Source: SIG480 sp045586595
GTDB lineage: Bacteria > Bacillota > Clostridia > Oscillospirales > JAAYXM01
DNA length: 64,000 nt
Direction: 5' to 3'
NCBI GenBank assembly: GCA_045586595.1
Contig: JAZNAQ010000022.1
Location: forward strand, 1-64,000
How positions within the stretch are numbered: position 1 is the stretch's first letter; each line of letters opens with the position of its first letter. The notes beneath the pieces are model-generated. The model was not told the DNA's origin. It worked only from the letters and a program-made list of their open reading frames with translations, and did not search any database. Positions 52,149-60,489 of the stretch are shown here, in pieces. Position numbers and translations under genes: made by a program.

Positions 52149-53209
52149 TAGTTGCTACCTCCCTTGACTTCTTTAATTTTTTCAAGAACCTGCTCAGGTG
52201 ACGGAATCATGCCGCCGACGCGGTTACAGAGATGAACAGGCTTTTTGCAGTCTGTTGCAAGGCGGATGTCTTCAATCATCTGGCCCATTGAAAGCTCAAC
52301 GCTGATAAATGCCTGTACCTTATCTGCAGCCTCAGCAAGCGGTGCCTTCGGGAACGGCCATACGGTAATCGGGCGAATCATACCGACCTTTATACCCTCT
52401 TTTCGTGCTGCAACAACTGCGTTCTTTGCAACACGGGCAGCGATACCGAATGCGACAACACAGTACTCTGCATCATCCATCATAAAGCTTTCGTATCTTG
52501 CCTCTGTCTCTTCTATAAGCTTATATCTCTCATAGCGCTCGATATTCTTCTGCTCGAGCTCTTCAGGCTTTAAGTAGAGCGAGTTTATGATGTTATGCTC
52601 GCGCTTCATATCAGTTCCGGTTACTGCCCACGGCTTATCTGTTGTATTAACGCTTTCTTCAGGAAGCTCAACCGGCTCCATCATCTGCCCCATTGTGCCG
52701 TCTGCAAGAAGCATAGCAGGCATACGATATTTTTCGGCAAGCTCAAACGCAAGAGCTGTCATATCAGCCATTTCCTGAACGGATTCAGGTGTAAGGACTA
52801 TCATGCGATAGTCGCCGTGACCTCCGCCCTTTGTTGACTGGAAGTAGTCTGACTGAGACGGCTGGATGCCGCCGAGACCGGGGCCGCCGCGCTGTACGTT
52901 AACGATAAGTGCCGGAAGGTCTGCACCTGCAATATAGGAGATACCCTCCTGCTTAAGCGAGATACCGGGGCTTGAGGAGGAGGTCATAACACGCTTGCCT
53001 GTACCCGCAACTCCGTATACCATATTAATAGCCGAGATTTCACTCTCTGCCTGGAGGAATGTCCCCCCGATTTTCGGCATTCTCTTTGCCATGTATGCCG
53101 CAACCTCTGTCTGCGGTGTTATCGGATAACCGAAGTAATGGCGACAGCCCGCACGGATAGCGGCTTCTGCGATTGCTTCGTTACCTTTCATCAAAACTTT
53201 TTCTGCCAT
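52148..53209 (-). CDS. vorB: 2-oxoacid:ferredoxin oxidoreductase, alpha subunit (VorB-type)
   Basis: A 353-residue subunit with the pyrimidine-binding domain of TPP enzymes. Seen are GNEAIAEAAIRAGCRHYFG, YPITPQTEVAAYM, TSSSSPGISLKQEGISYIAG, VQRGGPGLGG and QSDYFQSTKGGGHGDYRMI. Proteins of this form are usually named VorB (branched-chain 2-oxoacid type), but substrate cannot be read from sequence. The position beside ilvE supports branched substrates. The start is the ATG at 53209 with GAGGTG at 8 nt. A GTG 9 nt upstream would overlap that site. Confidence 0.92.
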   Translation of the reverse strand: MAEKVLMKGNEAIAEAAIRAGCRHYFGYPITPQTEVAAYMAKRMPKIGGTFLQAESEISAINMVYGVAGTGKRVMTSSSSPGISLKQEGISYIAGADLPALIVNVQRGGPGLGGIQPSQSDYFQSTKGGGHGDYRMIVLTPESVQEMADMTALAFELAEKYRMPAMLLADGTMGQMMEPVELPEESVNTTDKPWAVTGTDMKREHNIINSLYLKPEELEQKNIERYERYKLIEETEARYESFMMDDAEYCVVAFGIAARVAKNAVVAARKEGIKVGMIRPITVWPFPKAPLAEAADKVQAFISVELSMGQMIEDIRLATDCKKPVHLCNRVGGMIPSPEQVLEKIKEVKGGSN

Positions 53210-53221
53210 TTTCCGCACACC

Positions 53222-53428
53222 TCACTTTTCTACCTTGATTACGCAGTCCGGGCACATAGTTGCACAGAATGCGCAAGCGATACATTTCTCCTGGTCGGTT
53301 ATCTCCGCCGGAGAATGACCCTTTTTGTTGATTTTGTCTTTTGCAAGACGGATTATCCCCTTCGGACAAGCTGTAACACAAAGGCCACAACCCTTACAAA
53401 TGTCCGAGTCGAATGTTACCTTAGCCAT
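53222..53428 (-). CDS. 2[4Fe-4S] ferredoxin subunit of the 2-oxoacid oxidoreductase
   Basis: A 68-residue ferredoxin with two clusters: CKGCGLCVTACP and CIACAFCATMCPD. It is the delta subunit of a four-part POR/KOR/VOR enzyme and carries electrons between the TPP subunit and free ferredoxin. GGAGTG precedes the ATG. The order delta-alpha-beta-gamma is standard. Confidence 0.94.
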   Translation of the reverse strand: MAKVTFDSDICKGCGLCVTACPKGIIRLAKDKINKKGHSPAEITDQEKCIACAFCATMCPDCVIKVEK

Positions 53429-53449
53429 AATAACACTCCTTTTTCTGTA

Positions 53450-54118
53450 TTAAAATAATTTTTCTTGTAATTTGAGTTTAAAGAAAGACGTATTTTGCGC
53501 CTGCTCGCAAAGATTCTTTTCTGATGTTGTCATAACAACGGGAACGCCGGATATTTCCGCAAGTTCTTCAGCAAATGCCAAGGTGTTCACAACATCGTCG
53601 ATTGTCGTCTCGACCCCGATATTGGAGTTATTGACAATCCCCGTAAACGGAATCCCCGATGCTGTTTCTATCTCGCGAAAAACCTCAAGCGCTTCTTTTG
53701 CCGTACGCGTAAGCGGGCGATAGAAGTTTACAACGAACAGGTTTGCAAAGTCGTTCTCTTCTAAAATATACGGACGGTATCTGCCAAGAGCATACGCACC
53801 GCGGTCATCGCCGCCTATGTCCATAACAACCCGGCGGTCTCTCCTCTGCACAAGGCCATAGACCTCCTGCGGAAGCGAGGGCAAATCTACGCTTGTGTTT
53901 GCAAACGGTAGCGCAATAACCTCAACACCTGCATCGGTAAGCTCTTTTAAGCTATCCTTTGTGCGGAAATACGGATTTACAATATCAATATCAGCGATAC
54001 TTACGGGAAAACCTTTCTCGCTTAAGTGGAGCGCATAGTTTACCGCGATGTTGGTTTTGCCGCTGCCGTAGTGGCCGCAGAAAAGAGTAACTCTTTTATT
54101 TAAAGCGTGATTGTCCAA
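53450..54118 (-). CDS. MinD/ParA-like P-loop ATPase
   Basis: A 222-residue SIMIBI-class ATPase. The P-loop is CGHYGSGKTNIAVNYA, followed by ADIDIVNPYFRTKDS (switch I), and VVMDIGGDDRGAYALG (switch II). The last part, GIVNNSNIGVETT and PVVMTTSEKNL, fits the nucleotide-base site. The lysine in the second position of a deviant Walker A is absent, so it is nearer CooC/NubP-type metal chaperones than ParA in that respect. The start is TTG, with GAGGAT upstream inside ilvE (overlap 19 nt). A helper for the iron-sulfur oxidoreductase beside it is a guess from position. Confidence 0.72.
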   Translation of the reverse strand: MDNHALNKRVTLFCGHYGSGKTNIAVNYALHLSEKGFPVSIADIDIVNPYFRTKDSLKELTDAGVEVIALPFANTSVDLPSLPQEVYGLVQRRDRRVVMDIGGDDRGAYALGRYRPYILEENDFANLFVVNFYRPLTRTAKEALEVFREIETASGIPFTGIVNNSNIGVETTIDDVVNTLAFAEELAEISGVPVVMTTSEKNLCEQAQNTSFFKLKLQEKLF

Positions 54119-55167
54119 TTAAACTTATCCTCACACTTGCCCCACTGAATACCTGTGATGGTGTCATAGAGCTTCTGGCTGACCTCGCCTATTGTGTTGT
54201 TATTGATAAGCATAACATCGTCTTTATAACGAAGCTTACCAACCGGCGAGATTACGGCTGCCGTGCCTGTTCCGAAGCACTCTTCAAGCTTGCCGCTCTT
54301 CTGTGCATTTAAAAGCTCCTCAACGCTTATTTTGCGTTCCTCAACCTCATATCCCCAGGACTTACATACCTCAATTACCGAGTTTCTTGTGATACCCGGC
54401 AGAATGCTGCCGGAGTGCTCCGGGGTTACGATTTTGCCGTCAATCTTAAAGAAGATGTTCATAGCACCGACTTCTTCGATGTACTTTCTCTCTACACCGT
54501 CAAGCCAGAGAACCTGTGAATAGCCCTCGTCGTGAGCCTTGACCTGAGCCGCAAGAGAAGCTGCGTAGTTACCGCCTGTCTTTGCAAAGCCCATACCGCC
54601 CTTGACAGCGCGGACATAGTCGTCTTCAATCCAGATACCTACAGGAGCAAGGCCGCTTGCGTAATATGCGCCTGACGGAGAAAGGATGATGATAAAGAGA
54701 TATGTCTTTGACGGTGCAACACCGAGGAACTCGTCTGTTGCGATGATAAACGGTCTTATGTAGAGCGATGTGCCGGGGGCTGTGGGTATCCAATCCTCAT
54801 CAACCTTGACAACTGCTTTACATGCCTCTACAAAAAGCTCCTCAGGAAGCTGAGGGATGCAAAGACGCTCGTTTGTGGCGTTTGTTCTCTTTGCGTTCAT
54901 ATCAGGTCTGAAAAGGCGAGCCTTTCCGTCACGTCCTCTGTATGCCTTAAGGCCTTCAAACATTTCCTGACCGTAGTGGAAAACCATTGCGGACGGGTCG
55001 AGAGAGAGCTTCTCATACGGGACTATTCTCCCGTCGTGCCAGCCTTTTCCCTCGGTATAGTTCATAACAAACATATGGTCTGTAAACACCTTGCCAAAGC
55101 CGAGCTTTGACTCATCTTCTGGTCGCTGTTTAGGATTTGTTGTTTTTGTTATCGGAAAATTATACAT
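54100..55167 (-). CDS. ilvE: Branched-chain amino acid aminotransferase
   Basis: A 355-residue fold-type IV PLP aminotransferase of the BCAT group. Marks are FGKVFTDHMFVMNYTEGKGW, YGQEMFEGLKAYRG, the PLP-lysine region GGNYAASLAAQVKAHDEGYSQ in part, VLWLDGVERKYIEEVGAMN and CFGTGTAAVISPVG. It interconverts Val, Leu, Ile and their 2-oxoacids with glutamate. It lies 25 nt after the second acyl-CoA synthetase gene and is cotranscribed from the Val T-box leader. Confidence 0.95.
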   Translation of the reverse strand: MYNFPITKTTNPKQRPEDESKLGFGKVFTDHMFVMNYTEGKGWHDGRIVPYEKLSLDPSAMVFHYGQEMFEGLKAYRGRDGKARLFRPDMNAKRTNATNERLCIPQLPEELFVEACKAVVKVDEDWIPTAPGTSLYIRPFIIATDEFLGVAPSKTYLFIIILSPSGAYYASGLAPVGIWIEDDYVRAVKGGMGFAKTGGNYAASLAAQVKAHDEGYSQVLWLDGVERKYIEEVGAMNIFFKIDGKIVTPEHSGSILPGITRNSVIEVCKSWGYEVEERKISVEELLNAQKSGKLEECFGTGTAAVISPVGKLRYKDDVMLINNNTIGEVSQKLYDTITGIQWGKCEDKFNWTITL

Positions 55168-55192
55168 TTCAAATCTCTCCTTTTTATTTATA

Positions 55193-57481
55193 TCACAGCT
55201 TATTTCTCTGAATCTTTCCGCTTACTGTCTTGGGCAGCTCGTCACGGAATACGACGAGGCGCGGATATTTATACGGAGCTGTATGCTCTTTAACATAGTT
55301 CTGAATCTCTTTCTTGAGTTCTTCTGTAGGCTCTGTGCCCTTTGTAAGAACGATACTTGCCTTTACTATCTGGCCGCGAACCTCATCAGGTGCTGCAGAA
55401 ACGCCACACTCAAGGACGTACGGAAGCTCCATGATAACGCTTTCAATCTCAAACGGCCCGATGCGGTAGCCGGATGACTTGATAACGTCATCAACACGGC
55501 CGACATACCAATAGAAGCCGTCCTCATCACGCCATGCGGTATCTCCTGTGTGATAGTATCCGTCGTGGAGAACCTCAAGAGTTTTTTCCTCGTCGCGGTA
55601 GTACTCAACAAAGAGGCCGCAGGGCTTGCCGTTCTTTACGTTAATTACGATTTCGCCGGTCTCACCGACAGCTACGGGCTCGCCTTTGTCATTTACAAGC
55701 TCAACATTGTATATCGGAGCAGGCTTACCCATAGAACCAATTTTGTGCGGAGCACCTATCATGTTACCGATAATCATTGTGCTCTCTGTCTGGCCAAAGC
55801 CCTCAATTATCTGAAGGCCTGTTGCCTTTTCAAATTGCTTATAGACCTCGGGGTTTAAAGCCTCGCCCGCTGTTGACATATGCTTGACAGACGAGAAGTC
55901 ATACTGCGAAATATCTTCTTTAACAAGCATACGAAGCATTGTAGGCGGTGCGCAGAAGGTCGTGATGTTATGACGCGCAAACATCGGAAGAATTTCTTTC
56001 GCATCAAAGCGGTCAAAGTCATAAACGAATATTGCCGCCTCGCAAAGCCACTGGCCGTAGAGCTTACCCCACATAGACTTTGCCCAGCCTGTATCTGAAA
56101 TTGTGAAGTGTAGCCCATCAGGGTCAACATTGTGCCAATACTTTGCTGTATGGAAGTGACCGAGCGGATATTTATGGTTGTGTGCCGCAATCTTCGGGTA
56201 TCCGGTAGTGCCGGATGTAAAGAACATCAGAAGCAAATCATCGCCGCACGGTGAATCATCGTTTCTTTCAAAGTGTGAGCTGTATAGCGGGTACTCGTCA
56301 GCAAAGCTTCTCCAACCCTCACGCTCGCCACCGACTATAATCTTATGTATAAGCTCAGGGCAGGTCTTTGCCGCCTCATCTACCTGTGCGGTACACTCTC
56401 CGTCTGCCGTGCAGAGGATTGTGTTTACGCCCGCCGCCTGAAAACGATACTCAAAGTCATGAACCTGAAGCTGGTTTGTGGCGGGGATAGCGATTGCGCC
56501 GAGCTTATTAAGACCAATCATAGCATACCAGAATTCGTAATGACGCTTCAGTACGAGCATAACTCTGTCGCCTTTTTTGATACCGAGTGACTTAAAGTAG
56601 TTTGCGCATCTTGCTGATTCACGCTTTACATCCTCAAAAGTAATGCGGCGTTCTACTTTATTCTTGTCGATATGAAGCATCGCAAGCTTATCAGGCTCGC
56701 GTTCTGCCAAAGCATCTACAAGGTCGAAAGCAAAGTTAAAGTTTTCGGTGTTTTTAAACTCAATCTTTGTAGGTGTTCCCTTTTCGTTCTCTTCAACAGA
56801 AATATACTTACGGTAAATTCTGTCCTTAGTGTCACGCTTGACCTCGCGGGGATCGTCGATAGCTTTTATCGGAGTAAGCTCAGGAATGGGCTCACCTGAC
56901 GGATTCAAAACGATTGCATAGAAAACACAATCACGACCGTTTACGGCAATCATACCGTGTGGGGTATTACTGTCAAAGTAAATGCTGTCACCCGCGCGGA
57001 GAACCTCGCGGTGCTCGCCTATCTGAACCATAAGCTCGCCCTCAACGACTATGTCACACTCCTGACCATCGTGAGTGGTAAGCTCAATATCGCGGTTTTG
57101 CGCGCTCTCATCATAAGCACATCTGACGTAGAGCGGCTCTGCGATTCTGTTCTGAAAAGCATATGCAAGGTTATAATATGTCATGCCATGAGCATTTGCT
57201 ATTTCCTGCCCCAAACCGTTTCTTGTAACCGTAAACGATTTAAGAGTAGGGCTGTAGCCCTCAATAATATCTGTTACGTTAACACGCAATGCAAGCGCGC
57301 AACGGTAAAGGAATGCAAAGTTAAGGTCTTGCTTGCCTTCTTCACACAAAATATACTCTTCAACCGAAACATCGGTCTTTTCGGCCATCTCTGCCGGGGT
57401 CAACCCCTCAATCTCACGAAGTTCGCGTATACGAGATGCCATCTCTTGAATTTTGTAGTCAAGTCCTGATATAGGTTGCAT
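55193..57481 (-). CDS. XRE-cupin-acyl-CoA synthetase fusion (Val T-box operon)
   Basis: A 762-residue fusion. Residues about 12-68 are an XRE-type helix-turn-helix (ASRIRELREIEGLTPAEMAEKT), about 95-210 a cupin (HDGQECDIVVEGELMVQIGEH), and about 255-760 an ACSM-like AMP-forming ligase with FFTSGTTGYPKIAAH, GEALNPEVYKQFEKATG, EGFGQTESTMIIGN, HTGDTAWRDEDGFYWYVGR and the acylation lysine in KTVSGKIQRNKL. The ATG at 57481 follows AAAGGATGG and lies just past a T-box terminator. By operon context it is proposed to activate isobutyrate or a similar acid. Confidence 0.88.
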   Translation of the reverse strand: MQPISGLDYKIQEMASRIRELREIEGLTPAEMAEKTDVSVEEYILCEEGKQDLNFAFLYRCALALRVNVTDIIEGYSPTLKSFTVTRNGLGQEIANAHGMTYYNLAYAFQNRIAEPLYVRCAYDESAQNRDIELTTHDGQECDIVVEGELMVQIGEHREVLRAGDSIYFDSNTPHGMIAVNGRDCVFYAIVLNPSGEPIPELTPIKAIDDPREVKRDTKDRIYRKYISVEENEKGTPTKIEFKNTENFNFAFDLVDALAEREPDKLAMLHIDKNKVERRITFEDVKRESARCANYFKSLGIKKGDRVMLVLKRHYEFWYAMIGLNKLGAIAIPATNQLQVHDFEYRFQAAGVNTILCTADGECTAQVDEAAKTCPELIHKIIVGGEREGWRSFADEYPLYSSHFERNDDSPCGDDLLLMFFTSGTTGYPKIAAHNHKYPLGHFHTAKYWHNVDPDGLHFTISDTGWAKSMWGKLYGQWLCEAAIFVYDFDRFDAKEILPMFARHNITTFCAPPTMLRMLVKEDISQYDFSSVKHMSTAGEALNPEVYKQFEKATGLQIIEGFGQTESTMIIGNMIGAPHKIGSMGKPAPIYNVELVNDKGEPVAVGETGEIVINVKNGKPCGLFVEYYRDEEKTLEVLHDGYYHTGDTAWRDEDGFYWYVGRVDDVIKSSGYRIGPFEIESVIMELPYVLECGVSAAPDEVRGQIVKASIVLTKGTEPTEELKKEIQNYVKEHTAPYKYPRLVVFRDELPKTVSGKIQRNKL

Positions 57482-57507
57482 AATAAGCCATCCTTTCACG
57501 GAACGAA

Positions 57508-57795
57508 TTAAAAAGCACTCGTCCCAAAGCTGATAATCTTTGAGACGAGTGTCAGAATTTCTAATACACCCGCGGTACCACTCAAATTGCGCTTTACGCG
57601 CCACTCAGACTCAAACAAGCCGTATGCATTTACGCAGCAGTCACGGAAAGGTTCTACTCGCCTTATATAAGACTTTCTTCCTCTCAGCTCAGAAGCTACA
57701 GACACAAGTAACAATGCCGATAGTTCACACCCACCACTATCTCTCTGAAGGACTGTACACTCACGCTCTCTTCGTCAACGCCTTTATATTCATTT
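57508..57795 (-). promoter_or_regulatory. T-box leader, valine specifier (GTA)
   Basis: The T-box motif TGGTACCGCG (57571-57580) follows TTTGAG. In stem I the apical helix GATAGT/ACTATC encloses GGTGGGTGTGA and is preceded by AGAGAG. The specifier codon is read as GTA (57697-57699), placed by matching XXX-NN-TTCTGAGC to the glyQS leader (GGC-AT-TCTTGAGC). Terminator: ACTCGTCTCAAAG and CTTTGGGACGAGT (57518-57550), then CTTTTTAATT. TTTGAG can instead pair with CTCAAA of the terminator. The bulge UGGU fits discriminator A of tRNA-Val. Confidence 0.9.
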
Positions 57796-57801
57796 GTGGT
57801 T

Positions 57802-57830
57802 ATTATATATCAGTCAAGGGAATTTGTCAA
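57802..57830 (-). promoter_or_regulatory. Promoter of the Val T-box operon
   Basis: TTGACA (57825-57830) and TATAAT (57802-57807) on the minus strand with a 17-nt spacer. Confidence 0.88.
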
Positions 57831-57882
57831 TACCTATTTGTGGCATATTATGAGTTTTTATGCGAGTTTTTGCGATTATCTA

Positions 57883-60150
57883 TCAAAGTTTATTCCTCTG
57901 AATTTTACCGCTTATTGTCTTGGGGAGTTCATCACGGAATACAACAAGGCGCGGGTATTTATACGGCGCTGTATGCTCCTTGACGTAGTTCTGGATTTCT
58001 TTCTTAAGCTCTTCCGTCGGCTCCGTCCCCTTTGTAAGAACAATGCTTGCCTTTACAATCTGACCGCGGAGCTCATCGGGAGCTGCAGAAACGCCGCACT
58101 CGAGAACATACGGAAGCTCCATAATGACACTCTCAATCTCACACGGCCCGATGCGGTAACCGGATGATTTGATAACATCGTCAATTCGGCTGACATACCA
58201 GAAATAGCCGTCCTCATCACGCCATGCGGTATCTTCTGTGTGGTACATTCCGCCACGCATACACTCTTCCATTTTTTCTTCATCATCAAGATACTGTCTG
58301 AAGAGGCCAACAGGAGTTCCGTTATCAAGGCGTACAACAATTTCACCGACCTCACCATTTGCAACCGGGTTGCCGTCGAGGTCAACAATATCAATATCAT
58401 ACTGCGGAGATGCCTTGCCCATTGCGCCTACGCGCGGAGTCGTACCATAGAGGTTTGCGATAACAAGGGTTGTTTCTGTTTGGCCGAAGCCCTCCATTAT
58501 CTTAAGGCCTGTTGCCTTTTCAAATTGCTTATACACTTCGGGGTTGAGTGCCTCTCCTGCTGTTGTCATATGGTGGATGGAGGAAAGGTCGTATTTTGAA
58601 AGGTCTTCTTTTATGAACATACGAAGCATTGTTGGCGGCGCGCAGAAGGTTGTGATGTTGTATTTTGCAAACATCGGGAGAATTTCGTTTGCAGAAAAGC
58701 GGTCAAAGTCGTAAACGAATACTGCCCCCTCGCAGAGCCATTGGCCATAGAGCTTACCCCAGAGGGATTTGCCCCAGCCTGTGTCAGAGATTGTAAAGTG
58801 GAGCCCATCACGCTCGCAGCAGTGCCAGTATTTTGCAGTCACAAAGTGACCAAGGCCGTATGTGTGCTTATGCTCGACCATTTTCGGGTTACCTGTTGTT
58901 CCCGACGAGAAGAACATAAGAGCCGCCTCATCGCCGCAGGGGGTATCATCGCTTCTGTCAAAGTGGCTTGAGAACATTGCATATTCGCTGTCAAAATCAT
59001 GCCAGCCATCGCGATGACCGCCGACAAGTACAAGAGTTTTTACACTCGGGCATTTCTTTGCTGCAGCCTCTGCGATTGTAGCCGTATCATCATCAGCGGT
59101 GCAGACAACAGCCTTTACGTTTGCCGCCTCATAGCGGTATACAAAGTCGTGGTCCTTAAGCTGATGTGTTGCAGGGATTGCAACAGCACCGAGCTTATGA
59201 AGCGCAACCATCGCAAACCAGAACTGATAATGGCGCTTGAGAACAAGCATTACGCGGTCACCCTGACCGATGCCGAGTGACTTGAAATAGTTTGCACATC
59301 GTGCCGATTCTTTTCTTATATCATCAAATGTAAAGCGGCGCTCAACCATGTTCTTGTCAACATGGAGCATCGCAAGCTTATCGGGAGTTTTCTTTGCAAT
59401 TTCGTCGACAACATCGAAGCCGAAGTTGAATGTATCAGTATTCATAAACTCGATTTTTTCGAGTACGCCCGGCTCGCTCTCTGTACATTTTACAAACTTC
59501 TCACACGCGAGCTTTGTTGCCGGACGAAGAGATACAACGCTCTCGCGCACTTCTTCTTCCTTTGCATCCTCTCCAGGGAGAACTACTGCACAGAATACGC
59601 AGTCTTCACCGTTTACAGCTATCATACCGTGCGGTGTGGAGCTGTTATAGTAGATGCTGTCACCCTCGCTTAAAACTTCGGTGTGAGTGCCGACCTGAAC
59701 CTTGAGCGAGCCCTTGAGAACGAGGTCAAACTCCTGCCCGCTATGCTTTGTAAGGTGTATCGGCTTATTCTGCTGCTCCTCAGAGTATTCATATCTTACC
59801 CAATAGGGCTCAGCTATTTTGTTTTTAAACTTCGGGGCAAGGTTTGAAATGCTGATACCCTCCTCTTTAGCCGTCTCCTGCCCCTTGCCCTTACGAGTTA
59901 CGGTGTAAGAGGAAAGATGCGCCGTGCGGCCCTCCAAAAGTTCTGTAAGCTCAATACCAAAGGCAAGCGCGCATTTGTGAAGAAACGAGAACGGCATATC
60001 CGCCGCACCGTTTTCGAACTTTTTGTATTCATCAAGTGTTACTTCGGTTTTCTCTGCCATCTGGTTTGCAGTCATACCCATAACCTCACGCATCTCACGG
60101 ATGCGGGCTGCAACCTCGCCGAGTTGTGTCATAGTTTTTTCTGTGCTCAT
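57883..60150 (-). CDS. XRE-cupin-acyl-CoA synthetase fusion (Ile T-box)
   Basis: A 755-residue paralogue of the gene at 55193. An XRE-type domain (AARIREMREVMGMTANQMAEKT), a cupin (KHSGQEFDLVLKGSLKVQVG), then an AMP-forming ligase with FFSSGTTGNPKMVEH, EGFGQTETTLVIAN, HTEDTAWRDEDGYFWYVSR and KTISGKIQRNKL. The last 110 residues of the paralogues are almost identical. The start at 60150 has AAAGGAG at 8 nt. A TTG upstream lies inside that site. Context suggests 2-methylbutyrate. A promoter of the next unit follows. Confidence 0.88.
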   Translation of the reverse strand: MSTEKTMTQLGEVAARIREMREVMGMTANQMAEKTEVTLDEYKKFENGAADMPFSFLHKCALAFGIELTELLEGRTAHLSSYTVTRKGKGQETAKEEGISISNLAPKFKNKIAEPYWVRYEYSEEQQNKPIHLTKHSGQEFDLVLKGSLKVQVGTHTEVLSEGDSIYYNSSTPHGMIAVNGEDCVFCAVVLPGEDAKEEEVRESVVSLRPATKLACEKFVKCTESEPGVLEKIEFMNTDTFNFGFDVVDEIAKKTPDKLAMLHVDKNMVERRFTFDDIRKESARCANYFKSLGIGQGDRVMLVLKRHYQFWFAMVALHKLGAVAIPATHQLKDHDFVYRYEAANVKAVVCTADDDTATIAEAAAKKCPSVKTLVLVGGHRDGWHDFDSEYAMFSSHFDRSDDTPCGDEAALMFFSSGTTGNPKMVEHKHTYGLGHFVTAKYWHCCERDGLHFTISDTGWGKSLWGKLYGQWLCEGAVFVYDFDRFSANEILPMFAKYNITTFCAPPTMLRMFIKEDLSKYDLSSIHHMTTAGEALNPEVYKQFEKATGLKIMEGFGQTETTLVIANLYGTTPRVGAMGKASPQYDIDIVDLDGNPVANGEVGEIVVRLDNGTPVGLFRQYLDDEEKMEECMRGGMYHTEDTAWRDEDGYFWYVSRIDDVIKSSGYRIGPCEIESVIMELPYVLECGVSAAPDELRGQIVKASIVLTKGTEPTEELKKEIQNYVKEHTAPYKYPRLVVFRDELPKTISGKIQRNKL

Positions 60151-60194
60151 TGCATTTTCTCCTTTCAAATTAAAAACCTTAAAATTTTTAATTG

Positions 60195-60480
60195 AATAAC
60201 AAAGACTCGTCTCAAAGCTTTTATACTTTGAGACGAGCCGAATAAACTATATCCGATACCCGCGGTACCACTCAAATTGCGCTTTACGCGCCACTCAGGC
60301 TCAAACAAGCCTTATGCATTAACGCAGCAATCACGGAAAGCGTCTACTCGTCAAATCAAACTTTCGGGCTTCCAGCTCAGAAGTGATAGGCAAAAAACAT
60401 TTCGCTACCGGGATTACACCGTCCCCGACTCTCTGTAAGCTACCTTGCTTTTCCGTCTTCGTCATAGCCTTTGCTATTCA
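60195..60480 (-). promoter_or_regulatory. T-box leader, isoleucine specifier (ATC)
   Basis: T-box motif TGGTACCGCG at 60261-60270, preceded by TTTGAG as in the Val leader. Stem I has CAGAGAG and an apical helix CGGG/CCCG. The specifier reads ATC (60385-60387), in ATC-AC-TTCTGAGC, the same frame as GTA in the other leader. The terminator CTCGTCTCAAAG/CTTTGAGACGAG (60206-60237) has 12 perfect pairs but only a moderate T tract. About 100 nt around the antiterminator are nearly the same in both leaders, so they arose by duplication with a changed specifier. Confidence 0.9.
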
Positions 60481-60489
60481 ATTGAATAC

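Noticed and set aside
53181..53390. An alternative frame over the ferredoxin gene
   Set aside because: It is a frame shadow. The overlapping frame has two complete CxxCxxC-type cluster motifs and a good ribosome binding site.
57482..57604. In-frame N-terminal extension of the second XRE-cupin synthetase to 57604
   Set aside because: The extension runs through the T-box terminator and antiterminator. The ATG at 57481 has a proper ribosome binding site directly after the terminator.
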